This document shows, one piece after another, positions 25,143 through 35,620 of a stretch of 64,000 nucleotides of DNA (positions are counted from its first letter, which is position 1; the number at the start of each line of letters is the position of its first letter). The notes beneath the pieces are model-generated. The model saw only the letters and a program-made list of their open reading frames with translations. It had not been told where the DNA came from and did no database searches. Both the position numbers and the translations under genes were made by a program. The DNA comes from Tachypleus tridentatus (taxonomy: Eukaryota > Arthropoda > Merostomata > Xiphosura > Limulidae). The stretch is from contig NC_134830.1 of the NCBI RefSeq assembly GCF_004210375.1, forward strand, positions 63,173,576 to 63,237,575, given 5' to 3'.

Positions 25143-27502
25143 CTGAAAAACAACAACATATATTATAACAACACATATTTCATTTTCTGTTGCACTGAAT
25201 AGCTTCGGAAAATGTTGGCAATTAATCCAATATTCAAACATTTAAAACACAAGACTTTCTGTTTTTAAACACTAAGCTACAGGAAGGGCTGTCCGTGATT
25301 TATCATTACATCATTTTGAATGCTCTATACAAACAAGTTTGTAGGAGCAACACACTGAAATTATTAGATACACGCGACCGCTTCATTTAAATTTAATCTT
25401 CAAAATTATGATGTAGATAATTAAAAAGCGCAAGCGTTAAACTTAGTATTTATAGAAGCGATAATTTATCGCAGTTTGTTTATGTAATTGTGTACAAATC
25501 ATACGTTATGTAGTTCACTTGTCGGTGATTGTTATATTGTTGCGTAATGTTACTTTAACTTTCTAAATTTTTCTCAATGTTTCATCATAATGTTTTGTAG
25601 TTTGTAGAAAGTTATAGGCCTCAGTTGTATGTATAATTTGTTATTTTAGCTCGAAAACAAGCCGAAACAAAATAAAATTAAACAAAAACGCTACATCACT
25701 GAAAAAATCCCAGGATGCAAGCTACAATGTGGGATTATGAAATGTATCCTAGATTTTGGAGGTGACTGAAAAAGTAGGACCCATATAACGGTGAGGATAC
25801 ACCGTCTATCAGTCTCAACTTCCATTCGCCAGTTTCACATAATAAATAAAGAATAGCCTAGATATATAATTAGAAATAGAAATTAGGAGAGTGAGATGTA
25901 GGTGCTCAAGCCAACAACAACCCATGTCTATATCACTCTTCACTGTCTGCAGGCACTTGTGTGACTGCTCTCCGAAGTAATGATTTTATTGAAATAAAGA
26001 AATAAGGTACTACCATTTGGAGGTAAGTAAGATAAACACTTACCTCTTGATGTTAGTATTCCAGCCCCCAATATAGTAGAAATCACTAATTGACAGCACA
26101 GCAAACGAACTATATGAGCATGAAATGTCCCATCCAGCTGTCCAAACTACTATAGCTCTCAACCATCAAGTCTACTGTGATTATCATGCTCTAAACAAGC
26201 CTTTATATGAGGCAAGGTGTACATCCGCATAAAGTAGTGCCAAGTTGTTAACTTACCTTATTCTTAACTAAAAGTAGTTATTAGAATATTTTTTCTATAT
26301 ATATACAGGCGATCAAGTTAGTCAAGTAAATACAAATAAATTAGTGAAAGTGAAAGTAAAAGTAAAGTTGGACTCTGTATGAGTTAGTTGTAACGGGCGA
26401 TTTATAAAGCGACTTTCATAACTTGTATTGTAAAAACAGAGGTATAAGATAATAATTTGTCAAAAGGTGTTCTAAAGTAATTGAACCTGCATGTATGGAC
26501 TTAAAAGAGAAACATACAATTACTGAAAGCTCTGGATGCAACTGTGATAACCAACAGTGTAACGAATTTTGTACATACGTTCATTGTTGCAATTTATCGA
26601 CAAGTCACAGAACCCAGTATAAAGATTCTGCCTATCGTAAAACTGATAGGAAGTAAATATCTCTACATAAAAGTATTTATTATATTTTTTTAAGAATTGT
26701 ATGTTTAGGGAAAAAAAACTTGTATCACTAATCTTGAAAACAAAACCCTCTAAAGACATTTATTATTTTATAAAATATTCCATTTTTGTTAAGCTTAAAC
26801 ATTATTGAAACCAAAGGAAAAAAGGAAATAGGGAAAAAAATTCTTCCCTTCGAATCCATTTAATTAAAAACTGTGAAAATATATTTCATACTAAAAAAAA
26901 ACTGCAACATATATAACCTATCATTTAAACAAATGTTACCGCTTACAGCACTTTTTAAATGTCATCACCTGAGCACAAGTAAAAAGCGCATGCTAATATA
27001 GCAGTTGCACAGTAATTCCTTAAAACTTTAACTTTCAAGGAAATCAATTAATTATAAAAGTCCATAAAACGCTTTCACATGGCATAGCTCTCGCAAAGAA
27101 ATAGCGTTGAATAAGAAAACAGTTTCGCGTTACGTTCCAAACACTACTCCAACTTCAGGTTTCAATAACTTAAAAAAAAACACGTTATTATGATAATAAA
27201 TTTTCAACCCAAAAAGCTGATTTTTGACGTGGTGCAATTTTATTAAACATTCAGTAGTAGATTTATAACGTACTGCAATTACTAATTTGACTGTTTCAAA
27301 GTTTTTAGTTCAATTACATACATGTTCCAACTTTTATACTACACGATAACGTAGATATATTGGTTTTCATTTTTAAAACAAAATCATTAAAATATCTCTG
27401 CCCCTTTTCCTTCTTCTTCTCTTGAATTAGAAAAAAAAACACTTTGGCTTCTTGATTACGACAGCTTACTGGATAAAGTAATGAAGTGACTTCACTTTTC
27501 AT

Positions 27503-27577
27503 AATTAGGGACGGCTAGCACAGATAGCCCTCGAGTAGCTTTGTGCGAAATTCCAAAACAAACAAACAAACAAACAC
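27503..27577 (+). repeat. Long SINE (family A), 3' end only
   Basis: attagggacggctagcacag to the aaacaaacaaac tail. Confidence 0.85.
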
Positions 27578-27639
27578 TTTTCATAAGCGTATAATACGAA
27601 ATACACTTCGGAATAATAAGTTGTTGATCCTTCATTTAG

Positions 27640-27769
27640 CCCCCCCCCAGTGGCTCAGCGGTATGTCTGCGGACTTACAACGCTAAAACCCGGGTTTCGA
27701 TAACCGTGGTGGGCAGAGCACAGATAGCCCACTGTGCAGCTTTATGCTTAATTCAAAACAACAACAATC
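27640..27769 (+). repeat. Short SINE (family B1)
   Basis: Near-consensus copy: cccagtggctcagcggtatg, gtctgcggacttacaacg, gggtttcgataaccgtgg, aaaacaacaaca tail. Confidence 0.92.
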
Positions 27770-28019
27770 CTTCATGTAATTTTATTACATAATAACAACC
27801 GTGAGTAGGCTTAACTCTCTTGTACTCGAGCCTTTCATATTATGCTTTTGATGCATTAAATTGAAATCTTCGCCACCTAGTTAGCTATGCAAACAAAGTC
27901 AGTCCACGATAATGAAACATGGGCGCATTTTTTTAAAACATAAACTTGAACATTATTCCATTGGTTCTAATGATATATAAGTTTCTGAAAACAATATTTT
28001 TCAAAACAACCTCTCTCAC

Positions 28020-28188
28020 CAATGATGGATTTTTGAGAATCGCCATTCATTGAATTAATAAGAGAGAATCGGAACCTGGATACTCTGCTTCGAGCTGGAC
28101 TCAGGAAAGGAGCCGTTGACAGGGTATACAACAAAGGGTTGACAGCAGCGTTGAGAGGAAGCACAAATACAGCAACCCATGCAAACAC
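28020..28188 (-). CDS. Receptor exon L: TM7 and start of cytoplasmic tail
   Basis: Encodes residues 567-622. TM7 starts VFAWVAVFVLPLN and carries NPLLY (583-587), followed by the helix-8 region (STAPF) and a basic tail segment (ARSRVSRFRF). Acceptor ttttacttgcag, phase 0. A strong donor, ATTG|GTGAGA, ends it in phase 1. If this intron is retained, translation runs 16 codons further to a TAG at 27,967-27,969, giving a shorter tail. Confidence 0.92.
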
Positions 28189-28811
28189 CTGCAAGTAAAA
28201 CAGCACAATCTGTACTACTACTAAACGTTCTAAATAAGCACATGTACCAGTAATATTAACAATATATATATATATACGAATTATTTAACATTTGGAAACA
28301 CCAAACATTTTTGTTTTTCTTTGTAACTAAATTCAGTAGTTGTTTTCCCTATAACATAACTGGACGTTTCTGAAAAATACACAAATTAGAAAACACTTTG
28401 AATTCAATTGCGTATGTATATCGTTTTTCAATCGCATGCGTGTGTGTGTATATGTAATTAATTAATGCATATTTGTGAGTTATTATTCTAGAATAAATAG
28501 CAAGACAAAATAATGTAAGAATTAATTACCTACGCAATATTTCGCATTAAGTTGTCAAAATGTTAAGTAAGTAACACTTGACTAACGATCAGCGCTGTGT
28601 TCTTTGTGTGTGACCAAATTCTGGAAAACGCGTTACTGGCTTTGACCAACAATAAGTATTTTAAAATATTGAAAATTTGGTATCAAAATTCAAGGTCCTA
28701 TGATTTTATATGATTAATTACGCGCAGAACATAGTACGAAGTTTCAATAATGCTTTAGTTTTCAGTACTCAAATCAGTAATCTAAGATTGTTTTCGTTGT
28801 TCATTATATTT

Positions 28812-28981
28812 TGGCCCGGCATGACTAGGTGGTTAAGGCGCTCGACTTGTAATCTGAGGGTCGCGGATTCGAATTCCTGTCACACCAAAACATGCTCGCC
28901 GTTTCAGCCGTGGGGACGTTATAATTTAACAATCAATCCCACTATTATTAGTGAAAGAGAAGTCCAAGAGATGGCGCTGGT
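28812..28981 (+). repeat. Long SINE (family A), 3' truncated
   Basis: Good head (ggcccggcatgactaggtgg) but the copy ends after gtccaagagatggcgctgg. It lies in the intron before the TM7 exon. Confidence 0.85.
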
Positions 28982-29488
28982 AAACAATGGTTTGGTTTTT
29001 GTTTTTATTGAAATACCATGATGTATGTTTATGATCGATCCCTGTCCTGTCACATTCTAGCACATAATTTTAACCGAAAATTTTGCTTAGCTTCATTAAA
29101 TAAGTACACAAAAGTACACAACTGAGGCGAACGAGCAACGGAAACATGCACCAGTGTTTGAATAATAAGCGTTCAAGAACAAAGAAATAATATATTTGAT
29201 TTTTTGTTGTCTAATATACTACAATAACAAAGTGAGATAAAACGTTTCTAAATGCAGAATTAAAAGTATACAAACTTTCTGTGTAGGAAGTTGTATGTAC
29301 CTTCAAAATATTTAGCGAGATATGCAACAGTTTTATATTATGTTTTAAAAAAAACATATTAAGAAGAGAATTTTATGATATTAGCTGAACGAAAATCAGC
29401 AGTTCTTAATCCACGTGGTGTTTGCTATGTTTTTTATTCATTTATCGGTTTCTTATGAACCCGTTAAATGAACATTATCATTTCGGAA

Positions 29489-29722
29489 TTTTCGCACAAA
29501 GCTACACAAGAGCTATTTAAGCTTAGGCGTCTCTGGGTGTAAAATTATATACTAAAGGAAAGTCAGCCAATCAACATCACTTACTTCAGTTTTTGGGCTA
29601 TCCTTAAGTGACTGAATATGGGGACTTTACACGGTTTCAAAGTGCTGAGAGCAATTTTTTCTAGCAAAGGACAACGAACCAAGAACCCTCGGATTCATAA
29701 TTCGAGAATGCTAACCACTAGT
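29489..29722 (-). repeat. Diverged SINE (family A/C-like)
   Basis: Begins ttttcgcacaaagctacaca; the middle is poorly conserved; ends with the head complement ccctcggattcataattcga. Confidence 0.55.
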
Positions 29723-30429
29723 TATACTTATATATACAGGAAAGAATAAAACAAAAAAGTATGTATTGCATCCAACTTTCTTTGGTCCAAACTAAGACAT
29801 GTAGCCGTAGTTTGGATAAACAACGACCCAGACTTCGATATTAAAGACATATTTGAACACTATTTACTAGACAGAAGACGATAGGTAATATATAACTCTT
29901 GGAAATGCTCGAATTGTTCATAAGACCATATGTTAAACGATGAGATATGATGCGACGCAGTACACCAAACTGATCAAATTTCATCGTATGAGCGGCTTCA
30001 ATTACTCGATGCACTCGGCAAACACAATTATCGTGGGAGACATGCACCTGAATTTATTTTCACACAGAAGAAATATGGAGACGTATATAGTGGAAGGAAA
30101 AATAATTACAGGTAGCGTTGATAGGAGGTAGTGTAAACTAATACGGATTCTAAGCCTTGGTCACAAGTTTCAATGAAAATTTATGTTTTGTTCAAATTGA
30201 AATACCCGAAATATAAAACAGGTAAATAAAGAAGATACTCATTCATTTTTTGTTTGTTCACAGTGTAAAAATAAATGTAAATTTACCATTGTTAGGCTAT
30301 TATAAGTTCAACAATAATAGCATTAAACATAATTTAAAACATGCACAAACATCTAGAGAGACGGAGAGAAAACATTAAACGTTCCAAGTTTCACTGTGTC
30401 GGTATTTGGGTATTGATGTTGTTAAATAT

Positions 30430-30433
30430 AAAA
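30430..30433 (-). terminator. RNA polymerase III terminator of the tRNA-Asp gene
   Basis: A TTTT run on the minus strand eight bases past the tRNA discriminator base, the normal pol III stop signal. Confidence 0.6.
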
Positions 30434-30441
30434 TATACGCC

Positions 30442-30513
30442 CTCCCCGGCGGGGAATCGAACCCCGGTCTCCCGCGTGACAGGCGGGGATACTCACCACT
30501 ATACTACCGAGGA
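30442..30513 (-). tRNA. tRNA-Asp (anticodon GTC)
   Basis: A complete 72-nt tRNA without intron. The acceptor stem TCCTCGG pairs with CCGGGGA (one T-G wobble), and the T arm CGGGG-TTCGATT-CCCCG is perfect. The anticodon arm CGCCTGTCACGCG has GTC at 30,478-30,480. A box (TAGTATAGTGG) and B box (GGTTCGATTCC) are intact and the discriminator base is G. It matches the conserved animal tRNA-Asp closely and differs from the degenerate SINE heads around it, so it looks functional. It lies inside the receptor intron between the TM2-6 and TM7 exons, on the same strand. Confidence 0.95.
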
Positions 30514-30540
30514 CCCGTTAAACGTTTCAGTAAATTGTTT

Positions 30541-30801
30541 ATTTGTTTTAATCTCGCGCAAAGCTACTCGTGGGTTATTTACGCTAGCTGTCTCTAATTT
30601 AGCAGTGTAAGACTAGCGAGAAGGCAACTAGTCATCACCACCCACCGCCAACTTTTAGTTTTTATATAAAACCAGTTTACATGTACTGATTTAACGCCCC
30701 CACGGCTGAAAGCGCGAGCATGTTTGGTGCGACCGAGATTCGCACCCGCGATCCTCGGATTACTAGTCGAAAGCCTTAACACGCTTGGCCATGCCGGGCC
30801 T
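30541..30801 (-). repeat. Long SINE (family A)
   Basis: Reverse full-length copy ending in the head complement ggccatgccgggcc. It lies about 30 bp from the real tRNA-Asp gene. A short stretch of the body near 30,655-30,690 is replaced by unrelated sequence. Confidence 0.88.
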
Positions 30802-31354
30802 ATTCAGTAAATAAGTACAAAAATTAATTAACCTTTGTTCAGTGTCCTTTACAAACTAAATATTCTTCATTCTTCTGAGAATTTGATAACCTCTTCCTAT
30901 CTTTACTTTTTGTTTTTCTGTCTATTGTATAATATTCACTCCTTTGTAGTTTATCTTATTCGCTCCCCCATTATCTAACCAGCCATTTACTCACTTTACT
31001 TATGTATTTGCTTTTATATGACTATTTTTAATACCACACACACCCTAATTCGTTATCCACTTCACACTTACCTAACTAACTGCCTACATAATTATCTACC
31101 TTTTAGTTTCTAAATTGTTGCATAGGTTCTCGCTCATTCATCAGATTTTGTGTTATTCGAAGAATGGATGTGACACTGAAATTCCAGGCAAAATACACTT
31201 CAAATTTAAGTTTAACTGATTATATTAATATGATGGATTTTCTCACCCGTCTATTTGCCTTTTCTCCATAATTTACTGAATCGCTACATCAGTCTTAGCT
31301 CAGTGTTTATCATTTTAAATATCAAATTATCGAGCTAATTGAGAAATGACCTAC

Positions 31355-32011
31355 TTGCGGAGGTATGGTTGTACCGCTGAGCGATGCTACTCCAAGTAGA
31401 ATTATTGGCATCCAACAACAGAAGTCAGTAGCCACTATAACGGTCATCCTTCTGGCCATAGTAGCTTCAACCCTTGAGTCCCTGGAGCGAACAGCAGTCT
31501 GAGTTTTCTTGGCTACACCAAACATCCAGGTATAGGCTAATGCTATGACAGCAAAGGAAACGAAATTGAGAGCCAGAAATATAGATACAGAATATTCCCA
31601 GCCATGTGATCTTTCTGGTGTAATATGTAGGGCTAAGCACACTCCTGAACGACCGTAGAAATTTGAAAAATAGTTGATGTCTAACAGAGGAATTCCAGCC
31701 AGAAGAACTACCAATACCCATACTGCAAACATGATCAAAGACATCTGTTTCATATTCATCCGCTTCAGGCGAAACGGAAATATTATACACATGAAACGAT
31801 CGAGAGTGATAATGGTTAAGGTCAAAACAGAAAGCTCACTAGACAGAGTGGAAAGAAAACCAGCGAATTGGCAAAGAGGACTGTGTTTCCAATAGCTATC
31901 GTAGATAAAGTAAACACCTCGATAGTATGTGTCTACAGTGGCAATAATGAGCAGGTAAACTCCCATAAATAAGTCTCCTATTGCCAAGTTAGTAATCAGG
32001 AATGAATGTAC
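31355..32011 (-). CDS. Receptor exon K: TM2 to TM6 of the seven-helix core
   Basis: A 657-nt exon (219 codons, phase 0-0) encoding residues 348-566. TM2 holds NLAIGD (Asp360). Extracellular loop 1 ends at Cys394, before FLSTLSSELSV of TM3. LDRF at 417-420 replaces DRY/ERW, as is common in relaxin-type receptors. The loop 2 cysteine is in GRSGVC (472). Basic loop 3 (KKTQTAVRSRDSR) leads to TM6 with CWMP (546-549). Acceptor cctttcag, donor CAA|GTAGGT. The long open frame on this strand and family resemblance along its length make this the firmest exon. Confidence 0.97.
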
Positions 32012-32982
32012 CTGAAAGGAATAATTTTAGTTCGTAAAAATATATTTCAATTTTTATAGCTTTATAAAATTCAGTATTCATAGTTATGTTTAATTCTTAT
32101 GATTTTATCTTGATTGTTGATACTTGTTGTTTTAAAATACAAAGCAGAAAATAATAAGAAGTGACACAAATAAAATATTTAACGTATACAAATCTGTGAG
32201 CATTTTATTTCCAAGTATCTTTTGTGCAGAGAAAGTTTATAAAATATGACCATAGATGGGAGTTATGTTCCTATCTGCTTTCCTGTAAAATACCGACTTA
32301 TGAACATTTTTTTTTCAAGAATTCTTGTACTTGTTCAGTTAAAAATAGATCAGAACAAAATAAATGGTAAGTCGTGAGCGAATAAGTAACCCTTGATGGC
32401 CCGACAAGGAACCACAATTTCAGTCTTATTATTAAAATATCGAAATGTATAACATTTGTAATTTAAAATAACGTCATGTTTGTAATCCAATTTAAATGAA
32501 ATACTTTCATCTCAATTTACACAAATCTTATACTAAAGGCATATCAGTTCAGTAACTTTCAAAGTTTCTGTTTACCCTTTTTCAAAAGTTTTGAACTCAG
32601 CCAATAATTTTTGTAACATTTGGAAACTTTGTTATATCAAGGAAAAAGTGGTGATATTGCTTCATTGGCTGTTGTTCTATTACTAAAATTGATTGGTATA
32701 ATCGAATATTAACCACGATAGACTTTAATATTATTAATATTATTTGTGATTCGTAAGAACACAGTTTTCTTCAGGACGAAGATTAATTGGATTATGGTTT
32801 TAAACGGACCTAGTGTAAATTCTTGTTATTTATAAACGAGTTTTTAGTATACCAAAATCAATTATTTTTAAGGTGTTAATTTCAAAACGGCACAATAATC
32901 ATTACGTTTGCAGCTAATAAAACGCCTTAAAATAAGTGATTTTACAAAACTAGATATTCAAGTTTTAATAGACACAAAGAAC

Positions 32983-33181
32983 CTTGTTGTTAATTCTGTA
33001 AAGAGACCTCCAAATGATAACTAGGGTGTTTCCAGCTAAAGCTAGCACTCCGAGGAACCAGATGCAGACTCTTAAAACCGTGTTTGACATAAGATCTTCG
33101 CACGATGAGAATTCATCCGGTTTAGGGTAACACTCGATCACGTGAGGCGCCAGGCAGCAGAAGCGGAACTCGTCAGTGTCC
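32983..33181 (-). CDS. Receptor exon J: cysteine-rich hinge and TM1
   Basis: Encodes residues 282-347. It begins with the type C LGR hinge (DTDEFRFCCLAP, then CYPKPDEFSSCEDLM) and continues into TM1 (about 316-339, with the GN pair at 331-332). Acceptor acaatttag, phase 2 in and phase 0 out. The donor is weak: AAG|GTTCTT, lacking the A/G at +3 and +4. It is kept because it gives INNK joined to VHSFLITNLA, the expected intracellular loop 1 to TM2 spacing, and I found no better donor in frame. Confidence 0.88.
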
Positions 33182-34155
33182 CTAAATTGTAAAAGTAGAG
33201 TTAGTGACAGTAACCTTGATTGTAATACAACTTTTCTAAAGAGTAGTTAGTGTGGTCTACCGTATAATTGCAGTATACATAAACCTGCTGTTTGATATAA
33301 GACATTTCTTTAAACGTTCGTCCATATGTTTTTACATTTACTTCTAGGATACCCTTATAAAGACATTGATTGACTCTGCATGAGTATACCCACTATTATA
33401 TTTATGAATTCAAACGTTTGTTGAAATGTTTTGATTTTCCGATGTACAAATTCACATAATCGTATTTGTTTAACAACTCGGAAAATCTCCGGAACTTGTA
33501 AGACATCTAGGGACTAAGAAAGATTTAGCTTTTGATAAGTTAAAAAGAATTATAACCATCTCATCTTTCCCCATAAATGTAAGTAACACAACGTCATTCT
33601 TAAAGTCGTTTGACCTTAATAAAACCACGCTTCGTTATAGGATAAAATACCAATATAGTAATAAATACAATAACAGAATAACGGTAGCAACTTATATCAG
33701 AAGGCAGATGATACATACAATCTATCAAAATAACAAATCAGCTATTCAATCGGGCTAAAGGTAAGCTGAGTACTAAGCGACAGTACCAATGGTTGCGCTG
33801 ATACATCATGTAAGGAGTGTTTGTTCTGCAGGAGGTAAAATAGAGCTCCAAGTGTTCAAATGTTACCAGTGGCATTTTAGATGTATATTGTGTTATTGAT
33901 TTTCTGACGTTTACGTTTTCTAATTACAACATATGCGCTTTGTTTTTCAGCAGTCTCATTCTCTCAGACTGTCCATGAAGGCGTTCCAGGGCTTTCACCT
34001 CACTAGTGCTGTCAATAGAGTCGTGCTCGAGTTGATAGAGGAGCTTTTCTTTACCACTGTGTATCATAACACAAACAGCCAGGTGATAATCTTACCATGT
34101 AGTTGCCATTCATCTCGGGTCCAACCATTTATTGGTGGAACTGTCTGTTTGCGGT

Positions 34156-34320
34156 TTGTTGCTTTCAACAATCCAGAAGGAAGCTTGCTTTATGGCTTCC
34201 AACTTCATCCTTGCATTCAACAATCCAGAAGGAAGCTTGCTTTATGGCTTCCAACATCATCCTTGCATTCAACAATCCAGAAGGAAGCTGGCTTTATGGT
34301 TTTGAGCTTCATCTTTATGC
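34156..34320. repeat. Tandem repeat, 52-bp unit, three copies
   Basis: The marker caacaatccagaaggaagc starts at 34,166, 34,218 and 34,270. Copies differ at a few positions. The repeat lies in the intron between the LRR5 and hinge exons. Confidence 0.92.
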
Positions 34321-34687
34321 TCTTTGTTGGAAGATGAAATACACCACCAATGTTATGCAGAACGTTGTTGGTTCATGAGACGATAAATGCAAGGATGATA
34401 AGCGATTATTTACCACTGTTCTTAAATAGGAATGGACAAGCCTTTTCCACTTCGCCCAATATTTTCACTTTCTGCATAGACTGATTTTCATAGATCCCAA
34501 TGACTCCCAAAGTATATTCCACATGGAAACATGTACGATGTGGTAGTTGTAGAGCACCTGTTCACCCGTCTCCCAAGGCGCCCCGAAGAGAATCCCTTAT
34601 ATGGTTGTTGTCTGCTAGGTTTCTGTTGAGTTAGAGTGTCTCAATTAAAAAAAAACACACAACAAAACAACAATGGCTAGATTTTAG

Positions 34688-35050
34688 AATACATTGTCCT
34701 TACACTGAATATTCCAAGCCTTTAACCATAAACAAGCTGAAGTAGCTGTATTTCTAGATGTTAGGCGTGCCTTTGATTCTGTTTGACATAATACCTTATT
34801 GTACAAATTATCCAAAATAAAATTCCCATTAATCTTTATTTGTTGAATAGCTAGTTTACTATCTGATAGAACGGCTAAAGTTAAAGTAAATAACAAATTT
34901 TCAAACCCATTTAAATTACAAGAAGGTGTTACACACGGATAATTCGTTAGTCCATTACTCTACGTTTTATTCATGAATGATATACCGTTTTCTGAATTGT
35001 ACGTAACTCACGTGTCACAATACGCTGATGACATTGTACTTTGAAGCAGG
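34688..35050 (+). pseudogene. LINE (non-LTR retrotransposon) reverse transcriptase remnant
   Basis: One plus-strand frame reads as the reverse-transcriptase core of a Jockey/CR1-like LINE: VAVFLDVRRAFDSV, then ASLLSDRTAKVKVNN, LQEGVTHG, VSPLLYVLFMNDIP and QYADDIVL (the YADD active site). Four in-frame stops interrupt it, one where a Trp is expected after DSV. Neither the endonuclease nor the 3' end is present. It lies within the receptor intron between LRR5 and the hinge exon, antisense to the receptor. Confidence 0.85.
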
Positions 35051-35446
35051 TCGAGTAACCCATTTGACAGCTGCACGTAGTGTTCTTGACCTTTAACTCA
35101 AATTTAACGTGGACAACTCACGTAAAAGACATTAGTATTAAAATGTTTTTTTCTCGAGGTACTCCCTTTTCCTCCCACATCTAATTTATGGGTATTTGAA
35201 TCTTTATGTCCTCACCAACTTGTCGTATTCGTACGTTGTTTGTTTGTAAAAAAATGTCTTGTAAACTAGGTGTTCGTTGACTTGTTTCGCTTCCTGCTTA
35301 CTGACATAAGTTCTTATTTTTGAACGGATTATAGACGTGGGACTGAGATATACTTACAATACGTTTGTAATACGGCTACACACACTGCAAAACAAGATTT
35401 CGGAATTCGTGAATTACTTGTGCATATAGCATTCACAAAACATGAA

Positions 35447-35620
35447 AATAAAAAACTCCCATTTCTTGAGTTAATGGCTACTAAGACACATAACTCATAT
35501 AAATAGGAGTTTATAGAATAATCAGTTATACTGGTGAGTATAATTCAAACCATCACAATCTCAGTTCTAAAACGACGAGTGTTGTGGACTACCATGTTTT
35601 CAGAATTAACAAAATGTTTA
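35447..35620 (+). mobile_element. Probable Penelope-like element fragment
   Basis: The plus strand reads NKKLPFLELMATKTHNSYK, then after a stop and frameshift SNHHNLSSKTTSVVDYHVF. This resembles the segment of Penelope-like proteins between the reverse transcriptase and the GIY-YIG nuclease (typically LPFLDV..., then SNHP...K...VV). I could not find the nuclease motif downstream. It sits about 400 bp after the LINE remnant but looks like a separate insertion. Confidence 0.45.

Larger units (their letters stand above)
25143..28019 (-). other. Intron between receptor exons L and M
   Basis: 2,877 nt. It holds a short SINE (27,640-27,769), a family A fragment (27,503-27,577) and otherwise unique AT-rich sequence. 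A possible 66-nt cassette exon at 26,044-26,109 is discussed under findings. Confidence 0.7.
28189..31354 (-). other. Intron between receptor exons K and L
   Basis: 3,166 nt. It holds the tRNA-Asp gene, three SINE copies and a 29.8-30.3 kb stretch of unique sequence with no support for coding. A short match to the 96-bp repeat unit (cagcagttcttaatccacg) occurs near 29,398. Confidence 0.8.

Noticed and set aside
25980..26260. A second coding frame ending SDFYYIGGWNTNIKR before the GTAAGT at 26,043
   Set aside because: Its phase (2) does not match either neighbouring receptor exon, and no partner exon was found.
30341..30610. Plus-strand open frames with an SNPG-type peptide
   Set aside because: They read the tRNA-Asp gene backwards and then the adjoining SINE.
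31467..31895. Open frames overlapping the TM2-6 exon in other frames and on the plus strand
   Set aside because: Shadows of the receptor exon; no membrane-protein or other family pattern of their own.
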